Shown here piece after piece: positions 1-7,553 of a stretch of DNA of 33,806 bases. A program made the position numbers and the translations under genes. Source of the DNA: Holosporales bacterium. Its GTDB lineage: Bacteria; Pseudomonadota; Alphaproteobacteria; Paracaedibacterales; UBA11393. A model generated the notes under the pieces. That model did not search any database and was not told the DNA's origin. It saw nothing but the letters and a program-made list of their open reading frames with translations. Location: positions 1 to 33,806 of the forward strand of contig DPKF01000031.1 of the NCBI GenBank assembly GCA_003542655.1, read 5' to 3'. How positions within the stretch are numbered: the first letter of the stretch is position 1; every line of letters begins with the position of its first letter.

Positions 1-765
1 TAAAGAACGTTCATAAGGTTTTTTCGGGCGCGGTTGGTCTTGTGGTAACAAAACATTTAAGTCATAAACACAATTTTCAAAATAAAAAAAAGATAGTTTT
101 TCTGTTGCTTTGTTCCACTCCTGTCTGTGGCCTTTAAACAACAATAAATTTAACATATTATTTTCTTTAATGAGTTGGCCTGTTTCTGCCGTAATAACGA
201 ATGGTAATTTGCCGTTTTCTGCAGATTGATGTATAAAGACCCCCTTTAATTGACCCTTTAAAGACCTTTCTTGCACATAGACAGTAGCACCTTTAATAGC
301 ATTAAATGTTCCTGGTTGAATCACTGATGATGACAGCTCATTTTTAATTTGGTGTTCAAAGGATCTAAATTTTTTAAAAGATTCAGGTATCAAAAATATA
401 TTACTTAGCAACGTAAGCACCGTTAAAACAACACCAATGCTTAAAAAAGGTTTTGCTATTTGAAAATTACTATAACCTGTGCTGCGTAAAACAAGCATTT
501 CATTATCAGCAATAAGTTTTTGATAAACTTGAATGCCCGCTATAAGTAAACAAATGGGAAGGAGAATAGAAATCAAATCAGGAAGCAGAAAAATAACAAG
601 AAATACATAAGACTTTAACCCAATACTGTTGTTGATAATAAGTTCTAAGAAGCGTAAAGACTGAGAAAGCCAAACCATGCCAATCACAAGAATGGATATA
701 CTAACAATATAAGCAATCAACATTTTAAAAATGTAGCGATCAATAGTATTAATACGAAGAAACAT
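1..765 (-). CDS. lptF: LPS export ABC transporter permease LptF (partial, 3' end off window)
   Basis: LptF/LptG permeases form the inner-membrane core of the LptB2FG transporter that extracts lipopolysaccharide and feeds it to the periplasmic bridge. The 255 codons visible begin MFLRINTIDRYIFKML, the usual LptF/YjgP opening in which a basic N terminus runs into the first membrane helix. Further membrane segments follow (around residues 15-35, 50-80 and 100-125), then the start of the soluble beta-jellyroll part. The reading frame is open to base 1, so the C-terminal domain and last helices lie outside the window. The start is the ATG at 763-765; no in-frame alternative further upstream looks better. 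The gene is divergent from surA with about 95 bases between them, so the two share a promoter region. Family assignment is firm; LptF rather than LptG is inferred from the N-terminal sequence. Confidence 0.85.
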   Translation of the reverse strand, partial: MFLRINTIDRYIFKMLIAYIVSISILVIGMVWLSQSLRFLELIINNSIGLKSYVFLVIFLLPDLISILLPICLLIAGIQVYQKLIADNEMLVLRSTGYSNFQIAKPFLSIGVVLTVLTLLSNIFLIPESFKKFRSFEHQIKNELSSSVIQPGTFNAIKGATVYVQERSLKGQLKGVFIHQSAENGKLPFVITAETGQLIKENNMLNLLLFKGHRQEWNKATEKLSFFYFENCVYDLNVLLPQDQPRPKKPYERSL

Positions 766-860
766 GTTTTTCCTGTCGATCAAGGTGTAAAAAAACATTG
801 CCACAATGGTGTAACATTGTTTACTTTATATAGTATAAACATTAATGCCTTTGAACTAAA

Positions 861-2147
861 ATGAATTTTATGTCTAAACTGCTTTCTTATGGCAGTATTA
901 TTATCCTCTCTTTCTTATCCTGTGCTCAAACTTTTGGCTATGAAGCTAAAATTATTGCCGTTATTGATAAAAAAGCTATTACGGAAAAAGAATTAGAAGA
1001 TCGAATTCGCTTAGTCTTATTTACGTCTAATCAAAGTGACACACCTGAAATGCGCAATAAAATGCGTATGCAAATTTTAGAATCAATGATTATAGAAAAA
1101 CTACAGCTTAAAGCTGCAACCGATGGAAAAGTTGTTGTATCAAAAAAAGATATTCATCAAGCTATTGAAAATATTGCATCACAAAACAATATGAAGCACG
1201 ATCAACTTATGCAGATGTTTAAAGCAAATAATATTTCAATCCAATCATTAAAAGATCGTTTGCATGCACAATTAGCATGGGATGCTATTATTCATTATGG
1301 CCTTGGTGGCATCAATGTTTCAGAGAAAGAAATAGATAAAGCTTTGCATGCGGAAAAAGCATCAGACACCATTTTTGATGTTTCTGAAATCGTCCTGTAT
1401 CCATCAGATGCTTCTAAAAAAGCACAAACAAAAAAACAAGCCGAAGATATTGTGCAACAATTAAAAGCCGGTGCTTCCTTTAATGCACTAGCACAGCAAT
1501 TTTCGCAAAGCACAACGGCTAGAAGCGGCGGGCATTTAGGACGCTTATCATCTGCAAACTTATCTTTAGACTTACTTTCAGCTTTAAATAATATGAAAGA
1601 CGCAGATGTTCGTATTATTGAAATACCAAAAGGTCTTCAAATTATACGTTTGAACAGTAAAAACAAAATGACAGAAAATACGGCGACTACTGTCTCGTTC
1701 AAAGTCGCTTTAATTCCATTCGATGAAGGCATGCCAGAAGACCAACAATACGATATTCAGTCAAAAATTAACGCTCTACGCTTATCAACAAGTGTTTCTC
1801 AATTTATGAAATCATCTTCTGATATTGGGTTTGCAATTAAAACTGTTGAAGCGCTAGATATAGACAAGTCCTCATCTAAAGAATTTGCAGCTATGTTAAC
1901 ACAAGCAAAAGTTGGGGAAATATTAAAGCCTATTCGATACGAAGATGGGTTACAAGTAATATATATTACCAAGAAGGCTATCAAGCAACACCAACCTTTA
2001 ACGCGCAAAGAAGTTAAGCAACAGCTTGAATTTCAAAAGAAAAACATGACAGCTGCAATGTTTTTAAATAAATTACGTGCGCGCACATACATTATAAATA
2101 ATTTAAGCTGTGATTATGACAATAAATTTGTAACATACGGTGAATAA
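861..2147 (+). CDS. surA: SurA-like periplasmic chaperone / parvulin peptidyl-prolyl isomerase
   Basis: SurA-type proteins escort unfolded outer-membrane proteins across the periplasm and carry parvulin (PpiC) domains. The 428-residue product has an N-terminal signal peptide (hydrophobic stretch at residues 8-25, ending near TFGYEAK). A SurA N-terminal chaperone region follows, with the typical opening IIAVIDKKAITEKELEDR. A parvulin-like domain spans about residues 170-265 (ASFNALAQQFSQ, RSGGHLGRLS). A second, degenerate parvulin-like segment covers about 275-385, where GEILKPIRYEDGLQVIYI is still recognisable. The listed start is the ATG at 861; an in-frame ATG at 870 (MSKLLS) gives an equally good signal peptide. 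Only two bases separate it from the next gene, so the two are probably cotranscribed. In many alphaproteobacteria surA follows lptD; here lptD is not adjacent. Confidence 0.85.
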   Translation: MNFMSKLLSYGSIIILSFLSCAQTFGYEAKIIAVIDKKAITEKELEDRIRLVLFTSNQSDTPEMRNKMRMQILESMIIEKLQLKAATDGKVVVSKKDIHQAIENIASQNNMKHDQLMQMFKANNISIQSLKDRLHAQLAWDAIIHYGLGGINVSEKEIDKALHAEKASDTIFDVSEIVLYPSDASKKAQTKKQAEDIVQQLKAGASFNALAQQFSQSTTARSGGHLGRLSSANLSLDLLSALNNMKDADVRIIEIPKGLQIIRLNSKNKMTENTATTVSFKVALIPFDEGMPEDQQYDIQSKINALRLSTSVSQFMKSSSDIGFAIKTVEALDIDKSSSKEFAAMLTQAKVGEILKPIRYEDGLQVIYITKKAIKQHQPLTRKEVKQQLEFQKKNMTAAMFLNKLRARTYIINNLSCDYDNKFVTYGE

Positions 2148-2149
2148 TC

Positions 2150-3136
2150 ATGAAAAAATATAGCTTGCTGTTTCTATTACTAACGTCACTTCATATACAC
2201 GCTAATATCGGCGTTCTTTTGGGCGCGGGTAGCAATTTGATAGTTTCAAAAACTAATGCCATTACACTAAAATCTGAAAAGGTTCATTTTAAGTTTTCAA
2301 CGCCGAGGAAAATTGAAAAATGGGGAGTTGACGCTTTATCACTTGTTGATGTTAATACAACATTTCACACACAAAATGTATCCAGCAAAACACACAGTAT
2401 ACAACTTGGATTCCCCATCTCTTTCAACACAAGTGGAGAGAACATAGTACTGCCTGCGCTAAACTTTTCGGTGCTTTCTAATTGTATAAAACAAGAAACC
2501 ACTTTTACAAAAGCAATAAAAAAATATAAAAGTTTATACTCATGGTCAGAAACCTACAAACCTAAAGAAGTTAAAACGCTTAACGTGTCCTATAAACTGT
2601 ATACTTCAGTTATAGCACCTGGAATTATTTTTTTTCAAGACGATAAAATGCAAACGATCCCCGTCATGGTTTTTGGATTTGAATATATAACTGAAACAGC
2701 CAACTCCTGGAAAGGCAATATAAAAAATGCAGTGTTCACTGCAGATTTAACAGATTTTATTCAAGCGGTGGATGCTAATCCTCAAACTCTAGTATCTACA
2801 ACATCAGAACATCAGAATAATCGACTTTATTTAGCGTCCTCCACATTTAGGCCACTTATATTTTTAACTTTTGAAAAACATGGAAATCGTGTTGATCAGA
2901 ATACAATTCTATGGAACTTTACAAATGCAATGCCAGCAAAATCATTATTTATAGCGATTAATTATGCTTATGTGCCTATTACGTTAGAAGCAGTAAAGAA
3001 TTTTGTGTCTTTACTTCCAAAATCAGCCATATCAAGTCTATTACATCTCTATCAAGATGCTCTTGGGAAAACTTTAATTCCTGATGACAATAAAGAGATA
3101 CAGCTAATCATTGATTATTTAAACACGCAATTATAA
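2150..3136 (+). CDS. secreted protein of unknown function (weakly DUF4424-like)
   Basis: The 328-residue product begins with a clear Sec signal peptide (basic MKKY, hydrophobic core to about residue 17, likely cleavage after HIHA). The mature part is rich in alternating hydrophobic residues, suggesting a beta-sandwich. The early mature sequence (NIGVLLGAGSNLIVSKTN followed by repeated beta-type segments and a GFPISFN stretch) is loosely like DUF4424 periplasmic proteins; this is only an impression from memory. The C-terminal 40 residues are predicted helical. There is one cysteine in the mature protein, so no disulfide is expected. It begins two bases after surA stops and ydcF follows about 40 bases later, so a link to envelope biogenesis is likely but unproven. 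The gene is certain; the function is not. Confidence 0.75.
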   Translation: MKKYSLLFLLLTSLHIHANIGVLLGAGSNLIVSKTNAITLKSEKVHFKFSTPRKIEKWGVDALSLVDVNTTFHTQNVSSKTHSIQLGFPISFNTSGENIVLPALNFSVLSNCIKQETTFTKAIKKYKSLYSWSETYKPKEVKTLNVSYKLYTSVIAPGIIFFQDDKMQTIPVMVFGFEYITETANSWKGNIKNAVFTADLTDFIQAVDANPQTLVSTTSEHQNNRLYLASSTFRPLIFLTFEKHGNRVDQNTILWNFTNAMPAKSLFIAINYAYVPITLEAVKNFVSLLPKSAISSLLHLYQDALGKTLIPDDNKEIQLIIDYLNTQL

Positions 3137-3176
3137 TACGAATGAAAAATAAAATTTTATATAGAGCTTGTTGTTA

Positions 3177-3752
3177 ATGTCTAAAAAAAAAGTATTTCAG
3201 ATTTTTATTTTTTTGGTTTTGGGTATTCTCGTATTAAAGTTTTTAACGTTTTATCATTCAATTCCGGCAATTCAGGATATAAAAGCCGTTGAAGAAACCG
3301 ATGCTATCGTTGTGTTTACTGGGGGGTATGAACGCGTTAAGGTTGCTGTTGATTTATTTGAAAAAGGCAAAGCGCGTTTATTATTCATATCAGGTGTTTC
3401 TAAAAAGTCTACTAAAAGCAGTGTTTTAAAAAAATCATGCGCTAATATAAATGACCTATCAATTGTCTACCTTGGCAGCGCAGAAAATACACAAGAAAAT
3501 GCTAAAGAAGTAGCTCAATGGGCCAGCACGCACAATGTTCAGTCAATTAGACTTGTAACAACTACTTTTCATATGCCACGGGCACTGAGGGAAATTAGAC
3601 TAAAGGCTGAAAATTTAACTGTGATTCCCCACCCCGTTGCCGCAGATAAAATATCCAACTACGCGGTTATATATTACTATTTTAGTGAGTTTATAAAACT
3701 AATATTACTTGAAATGGGGCTAGAATATCCTGAAAAACAATCAATTTTTTAA
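3177..3752 (+). CDS. YdcF/SanA family (DUF218) membrane-anchored protein
   Basis: DUF218 proteins (YdcF, SanA, ElyC) are inner-membrane-anchored proteins implicated in envelope integrity; their chemistry is not well defined. The product has one N-terminal membrane anchor (about residues 5-25) and then the DUF218 core: the DAIVVFTGG strand-loop near residues 43-51, ARLLFISGV, a NTQENAKEVAQW helix and the VTTTFHMPRALRE motif that marks the family. I place the start at the ATG at 3177, because AGAG at 3163-3166 lies at ribosome-binding distance from it. The frame also extends back to TTG codons at 3168 and 3171. The stop is three bases from the stop of the convergent Q-rich gene, leaving no room for a separate terminator between them. 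Confidence 0.8.
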   Translation: MSKKKVFQIFIFLVLGILVLKFLTFYHSIPAIQDIKAVEETDAIVVFTGGYERVKVAVDLFEKGKARLLFISGVSKKSTKSSVLKKSCANINDLSIVYLGSAENTQENAKEVAQWASTHNVQSIRLVTTTFHMPRALREIRLKAENLTVIPHPVAADKISNYAVIYYYFSEFIKLILLEMGLEYPEKQSIF

Positions 3753-3755
3753 TGA

Positions 3756-4514
3756 CTATCCAAACATATTTTGCGGAGCCGTCGAAGCAGGTGCCGGGTT
3801 GTTAAAAAACATGTTATTACTTTGCTGGTCACTCATATCTTGAATTTTCTTGACAAGTGCACCATATTTTTTATCAACTATAGCATTAATTTTTGCCTCA
3901 AGTTCTGCATCAGTCATTGAAGGTGCAGCTGGCGCTGGTGGAGCAGGTGGCGCCATTGCTTTAACGTAAGTATATACGTTTTGCGTTATCGTCGCTATGG
4001 TATTAAGTGTTACCTGACTAAAAGCGATACCCATTTGCGCAAGATCGCTTTCCCTTTGTTTTTTAACTGCGTCTGAGGTTCTGCCGAGCATAGCAAATAT
4101 ATCATTTGTTTGATCTATGACGGTCACAACAGCTTGATATTGTTGTTGCTGATATAAGCCATTAAGTGCTGTTTTTTGTGCAGTCGTTGCATGTTGTAAA
4201 GCAGTAAATTGTGTTAATTTCTGCTGGGCTTGTTGCTGAATCGTGCCTTGTTGTTGTGTTTTTTGTAAATCCGTTTGGAATGTGTCTTGTGCACTTTTTG
4301 CAGCATCGCTTAGGCTTTTTGTGGAATTATACTCTTGCACGCCATTTTTTAGTGCAGCTTTAGCGGGATCAACATACTGCTGAATTTGACCTTTATTTTC
4401 ATCCCATGCTTTCGTCGCAGTCTGTTTAAGGTCATCTAACCAGCCTGCACAGATTGTATTATGCGTTAGAACGAAAATGCCTAAAAACGGCAGTACTTTT
4501 TTTTGAATAACCAT
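3756..4514 (-). CDS. Q-rich secreted protein of unknown function
   Basis: I do not recognise this 252-residue protein. It has a Sec signal peptide (hydrophobic residues about 7-22, likely cleavage near TICAG). A helical mature region rich in Gln, Lys and Ala follows, with coiled-coil character at about residues 25-140 (DLKQTATKAWDENKGQ, then several QQQ clusters). Next come a less biased helical part, a proline/alanine hinge at about 188-199 (MAPPAPPAPAAP), another helix (MTDAELEAKINAIVDKKYG) and a disordered Asn/Pro-rich tail. The design suggests an exported structural or surface-associated protein. A CtrA-like box lies 53 bases upstream of its start codon. The gene is transcribed toward ydcF and sits immediately downstream of PBP1A on the same strand. 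Confidence 0.7.
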   Translation of the reverse strand: MVIQKKVLPFLGIFVLTHNTICAGWLDDLKQTATKAWDENKGQIQQYVDPAKAALKNGVQEYNSTKSLSDAAKSAQDTFQTDLQKTQQQGTIQQQAQQKLTQFTALQHATTAQKTALNGLYQQQQYQAVVTVIDQTNDIFAMLGRTSDAVKKQRESDLAQMGIAFSQVTLNTIATITQNVYTYVKAMAPPAPPAPAAPSMTDAELEAKINAIVDKKYGALVKKIQDMSDQQSNNMFFNNPAPASTAPQNMFG

Positions 4515-4566
4515 AAAATATTCCAGCGTAAAATATAATTCTTTATTTTATACTGACATATGTAAA

Positions 4567-4581
4567 TTAATAAAAAGTTAA
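4567..4581 (-). promoter_or_regulatory. CtrA-like box TTAA-N7-TTAA upstream of the Q-rich secreted protein
   Basis: Two TTAA half-sites are separated by seven bases (4567-4570 and 4578-4581), the geometry of the alphaproteobacterial CtrA binding site. The base after the second TTAA is T on the plus strand, not the consensus C. The site begins 53 bases upstream of the ATG at 4514, and a TATAAA hexamer lies about 18 bases past its second half on the minus strand. The core is self-complementary and AT-rich, so a chance match is possible. Confidence 0.35.
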
Positions 4582-4612
4582 TATTGGTGCATTTATTCAG
4601 CAATCGCCATTT

Positions 4613-6658
4613 TTAATCTAACAAATCCTCCATTGTGACAATTTTTTCCCCTTTATGTGACGGAAATTTGTTGACAACGGCCGGTATTATAAGCGGTTTT
4701 TTCGGTGCGCCATCTTTTTCTTTATTTTTTGGATGATCAACAAGAGGTTTTGGCATATCTTCGGATGGAATTTTACCCAGTAAAAAGGCTTTTGCAATTT
4801 TAAGGGGCATATTAGACCCTAAAGATGATTTATGCATAAGCTTTAAGTCATCATTTCCAACCCAAACGCCAAATGCGACATCATGAATGCCATTTTCTAT
4901 TGCATCGTCACGGAATGTGCCACCACGATAACCAATAAAATAAGCATCTTTGTTATCATTCGATCCTGTTTTTCCCATCATTGTATCATCAATATAAATC
5001 CGACGGCCGGTTCCCTCCCTAACAACGCGCTGCAGCATGTCGCGAATGTGTGCTAAAGGTTCTTTTTGTACAATCGGCCTAGATCTTAGAGGTTTTTTTG
5101 TATATAAAATATTACCTGCTTTATCCCTAATTTCTTCAATTCCATAAGCATAAACGGGTTTTCCTTCGTTAGCAAAAACTGAAAAAGCCGATACCAGTTC
5201 AAGTAACGTTACCTCCATTGTGCCAAGTGCTATACTTAACGTTGGCAGCATATCGCTAGAAAATCCAAATCGATGTGATAAATCGATAACTTTTTCTGGT
5301 GTCACAGCCTGGCAGATACGAATAGATACGGCATTGACTGATTTAATTAACCCCAGTGCCATTGTGATTTCGCCTTGTGACTTATACTTATAATTTTTAG
5401 CCTCCCAAGAACCAATTTTTTGTGGGGCATCTTCAAACATCGTGTCCGGTGTTAGACCGTTTTCAAGCCCGGTCAAATATACAAATGGCTTAAAGGAAGA
5501 TCCAGGCTGACGTAATGCTTGTGTTGCCCTATTAAATTGCGATTTAGAATATGATCTGCCACCCAGCATCGCAACAATAGCACCGTCAGGACGCATAGCA
5601 ATCATTGCTGCTTGTGAGGCGTTTAATTCTTTGCCTAAAGTATCAACATAATATTTTAAAACAACCTCCGCATGATTTTGTGCATTAATATCAAGAGTTG
5701 TTGTCACCACAACATCTTTCGTAAGCCCGCCAATATGATCAGGAATAGACTCATAAATCCAGTCTGTAAAATATCTATAACTTTTTTCTTCCCTACTTTT
5801 TATAGCCTCTAGTTGTTTTGAACCTTCTTCTAAATACGTTGTATAATCACGGATATAACCCAAATCTTTCATCTTAGCCATAACAGATATAGCCCGTTTT
5901 TTTGACCGTTCAGGGTTTGCTGCTGGCGAATAACGTGATGGAGCTTGCAAAAGTCCTGCAATCAAGGCGGATTCAAAGACAGTTAAATTTCTAGCTGATT
6001 TTTGAAAAAATCGTTCTGCTGCAGCATCAATACCATACGTTCCAGATCCAAAATAAACACGGTTCAGATAAATTGTCATGATTTGATCTTTTGTAAAATT
6101 CCACTCAAGCCAAAAAGCAAGTAAAACTTCCTGAATTTTTCTTTTAATAGACCTGTCTGTAACAGGAAATAGTTTTTGCGTTAATAAAAAGTTTTTTGCT
6201 AATTGTTGTGTAATGGTCGATCCCCCCTGCACAACACGCCCTGCTTTATAATTACTGTACATTGCACGAAGAAGTCCTATAAGATCGACCCCAAAGTGTG
6301 AGTAAAAGCGATTGTCTTCAACTGCCATTAGTGCTTGTGGTAAGTGTGGCGGCAAGTCTTTTACGCGTAAAACATCTTCACGAAGATCACCATAGGTACT
6401 AAGCATTGTGCCATCGCTTGCTTGTATAATGACACTTGGTCGCCTGCCAGCTGTTTTTAGCGTATTAATATCAGGTAATTCTTGAAATAGCCAAAAAAGA
6501 ATAAAGCCACCAATCATAGATAACCAAAGGCCCACCATAAAAATGACCCGAAATAATTTTGATAAAATACCTTTTTTTGATTTTGTATTTTTTTTACTAG
6601 ATTGTTTTTTTCTTTGCAGCGTGCGTTTAGGTGCTTTCAATGTACTACGTGTCATCAT
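4613..6658 (-). CDS. mrcA: penicillin-binding protein 1A (bifunctional glycosyltransferase/transpeptidase)
   Basis: Class A PBPs polymerise lipid II into glycan strands and crosslink the peptides. The 681-residue product has a very basic cytoplasmic N terminus, one membrane helix at about residues 34-58 and a GT51 glycosyltransferase domain. In that domain the catalytic Glu is in EDNRFYSHFGVD (near residue 113), followed by GGSTITQQLAKNF. The transpeptidase domain shows the SxxK nucleophile motif in RQPGSSFKPF (near 384), SVN near 439 and KTG in KTGSNDNKDA (near 563). All three active-site motifs are intact. Two adjacent ATG codons (6656-6658 and 6653-6655) could both start it. It is shorter than typical PBP1A (about 800 residues) and ends in a Lys/Pro-rich tail. 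The divergent region upstream, shared with the Hcp-like gene, carries a CtrA-like box. Confidence 0.93.
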   Translation of the reverse strand: MMTRSTLKAPKRTLQRKKQSSKKNTKSKKGILSKLFRVIFMVGLWLSMIGGFILFWLFQELPDINTLKTAGRRPSVIIQASDGTMLSTYGDLREDVLRVKDLPPHLPQALMAVEDNRFYSHFGVDLIGLLRAMYSNYKAGRVVQGGSTITQQLAKNFLLTQKLFPVTDRSIKRKIQEVLLAFWLEWNFTKDQIMTIYLNRVYFGSGTYGIDAAAERFFQKSARNLTVFESALIAGLLQAPSRYSPAANPERSKKRAISVMAKMKDLGYIRDYTTYLEEGSKQLEAIKSREEKSYRYFTDWIYESIPDHIGGLTKDVVVTTTLDINAQNHAEVVLKYYVDTLGKELNASQAAMIAMRPDGAIVAMLGGRSYSKSQFNRATQALRQPGSSFKPFVYLTGLENGLTPDTMFEDAPQKIGSWEAKNYKYKSQGEITMALGLIKSVNAVSIRICQAVTPEKVIDLSHRFGFSSDMLPTLSIALGTMEVTLLELVSAFSVFANEGKPVYAYGIEEIRDKAGNILYTKKPLRSRPIVQKEPLAHIRDMLQRVVREGTGRRIYIDDTMMGKTGSNDNKDAYFIGYRGGTFRDDAIENGIHDVAFGVWVGNDDLKLMHKSSLGSNMPLKIAKAFLLGKIPSEDMPKPLVDHPKNKEKDGAPKKPLIIPAVVNKFPSHKGEKIVTMEDLLD

Positions 6659-6773
6659 GCTTTTCTTATTAATGTATGCTTTTCATTTTATATTATTTTA
6701 TTGAAAAAAGGGAGTTTTATACACAGTTTATTTGGTAACGACATTTAAACGAAAATACCCTACAGTCCATTCA

Positions 6774-6789
6774 TTAACAAAACCTTAAC
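6774..6789 (+). promoter_or_regulatory. CtrA-box match (TTAA-N7-TTAAC) upstream of hcp-like/flbD/flhA
   Basis: TTAA at 6774-6777, seven bases, then TTAAC at 6785-6789 is an exact match to the full CtrA consensus known from Caulobacter. It sits in the 241-base divergent region, about 111 bases before the Hcp-like start codon and about 116 from the PBP1A start. In Caulobacter CtrA activates early flagellar genes, so a flagellar regulator and flhA downstream fit. Binding by CtrA here is inferred only. Confidence 0.45.
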
Positions 6790-6899
6790 AAAACAAACTT
6801 ATTTAATGAAATTTTTATTAAAATTATTTACATACCCCTTGATTTGAGATCTAATTCCGTGAAAACATGTATATATAGGGTTTATTATTTATAATCTAC

Positions 6900-7493
6900 A
6901 TGTCGTTTCCGTACAATAATCCACTCCACAACACAAGCTTTAGTGAACCAGTACCCAATATAAAAGATATTTTATTCCATTCAGATATGGATTCTGGAAC
7001 ATTGACCCCTACATGGATGTTAAAAATGGATGATGTATTTGAAGACATGTCAGAAATGGAAGTTGACGGTGGTACAATGTTTAACCCCTGCTTTGGGTTT
7101 AAAATGTTTGCACGTCGTCAAGTAAGCGGCTATCGATTAACACAAAATTATGCCAATTCGCGCGTCCACCATTCGCGCATTTGGTTTGTTGTGCCACTTG
7201 ATAACAGTACGCCAACCCTCTTCAACTATATGCATAATGGAAAAATTATTGAATCAACATCAATTGTGCGCCTTATTAATATTGGCGGAGAAGAATACAA
7301 CCAAATTATGTGGCAAGCAACTTTTGAGAATTCGCACCTAGAGCATGTTGAAATTATTCGTGATTATGTGATGATCGCCTTATCAGTCTCCACTGGAGAG
7401 CAAAAAGTCTTTAAATATAACAAAGATGGAACAAAAGGTGGTCAAGCTGTGTCAAGCTATGACTATGCAACAAATACTGGTGAAAAAGAATAA
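6900..7493 (+). CDS. Hcp-like protein (type VI secretion tube family), probable
   Basis: Hcp proteins stack as hexameric rings to form the T6SS inner tube and can carry effectors. This 197-residue product has an N-terminal extension of roughly 35 residues and then segments in the Hcp order. MLKMDDVFEDMSE corresponds to the first strand. PLDNSTPTLFNYMHNGK resembles the 'D-x-S-S-P-x-L' helix with a following G-K. NIGGEEYNQIMWQATFENSHL resembles the central strands, and the end (EQKVFKYNKDGTKGGQ, then a YDYATNTGE close) resembles the Hcp C-terminal strand with its D-G-K-x-G-G loop. No signal peptide is present. There is no clear Shine-Dalgarno sequence before the ATG. No other T6SS gene is visible; the next gene is flbD, 60 bases downstream. 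The assignment rests on motif recall, not a search; an unrelated beta-barrel protein is the alternative. Confidence 0.55.
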   Translation: MSFPYNNPLHNTSFSEPVPNIKDILFHSDMDSGTLTPTWMLKMDDVFEDMSEMEVDGGTMFNPCFGFKMFARRQVSGYRLTQNYANSRVHHSRIWFVVPLDNSTPTLFNYMHNGKIIESTSIVRLINIGGEEYNQIMWQATFENSHLEHVEIIRDYVMIALSVSTGEQKVFKYNKDGTKGGQAVSSYDYATNTGEKE

Positions 7494-7553
7494 AAAACCA
7501 GAACAACTTGTCTTAGAACATCACTGTGGAGTTATTTTTAAGGGTTTGACCTC

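Noticed and set aside
6890..6895. Perfect TATAAT just before the Hcp-like ATG
   Set aside because: A start from it would fall inside the first codon; leaderless initiation would need the transcript to begin at the ATG, so it is more likely AT-rich chance.
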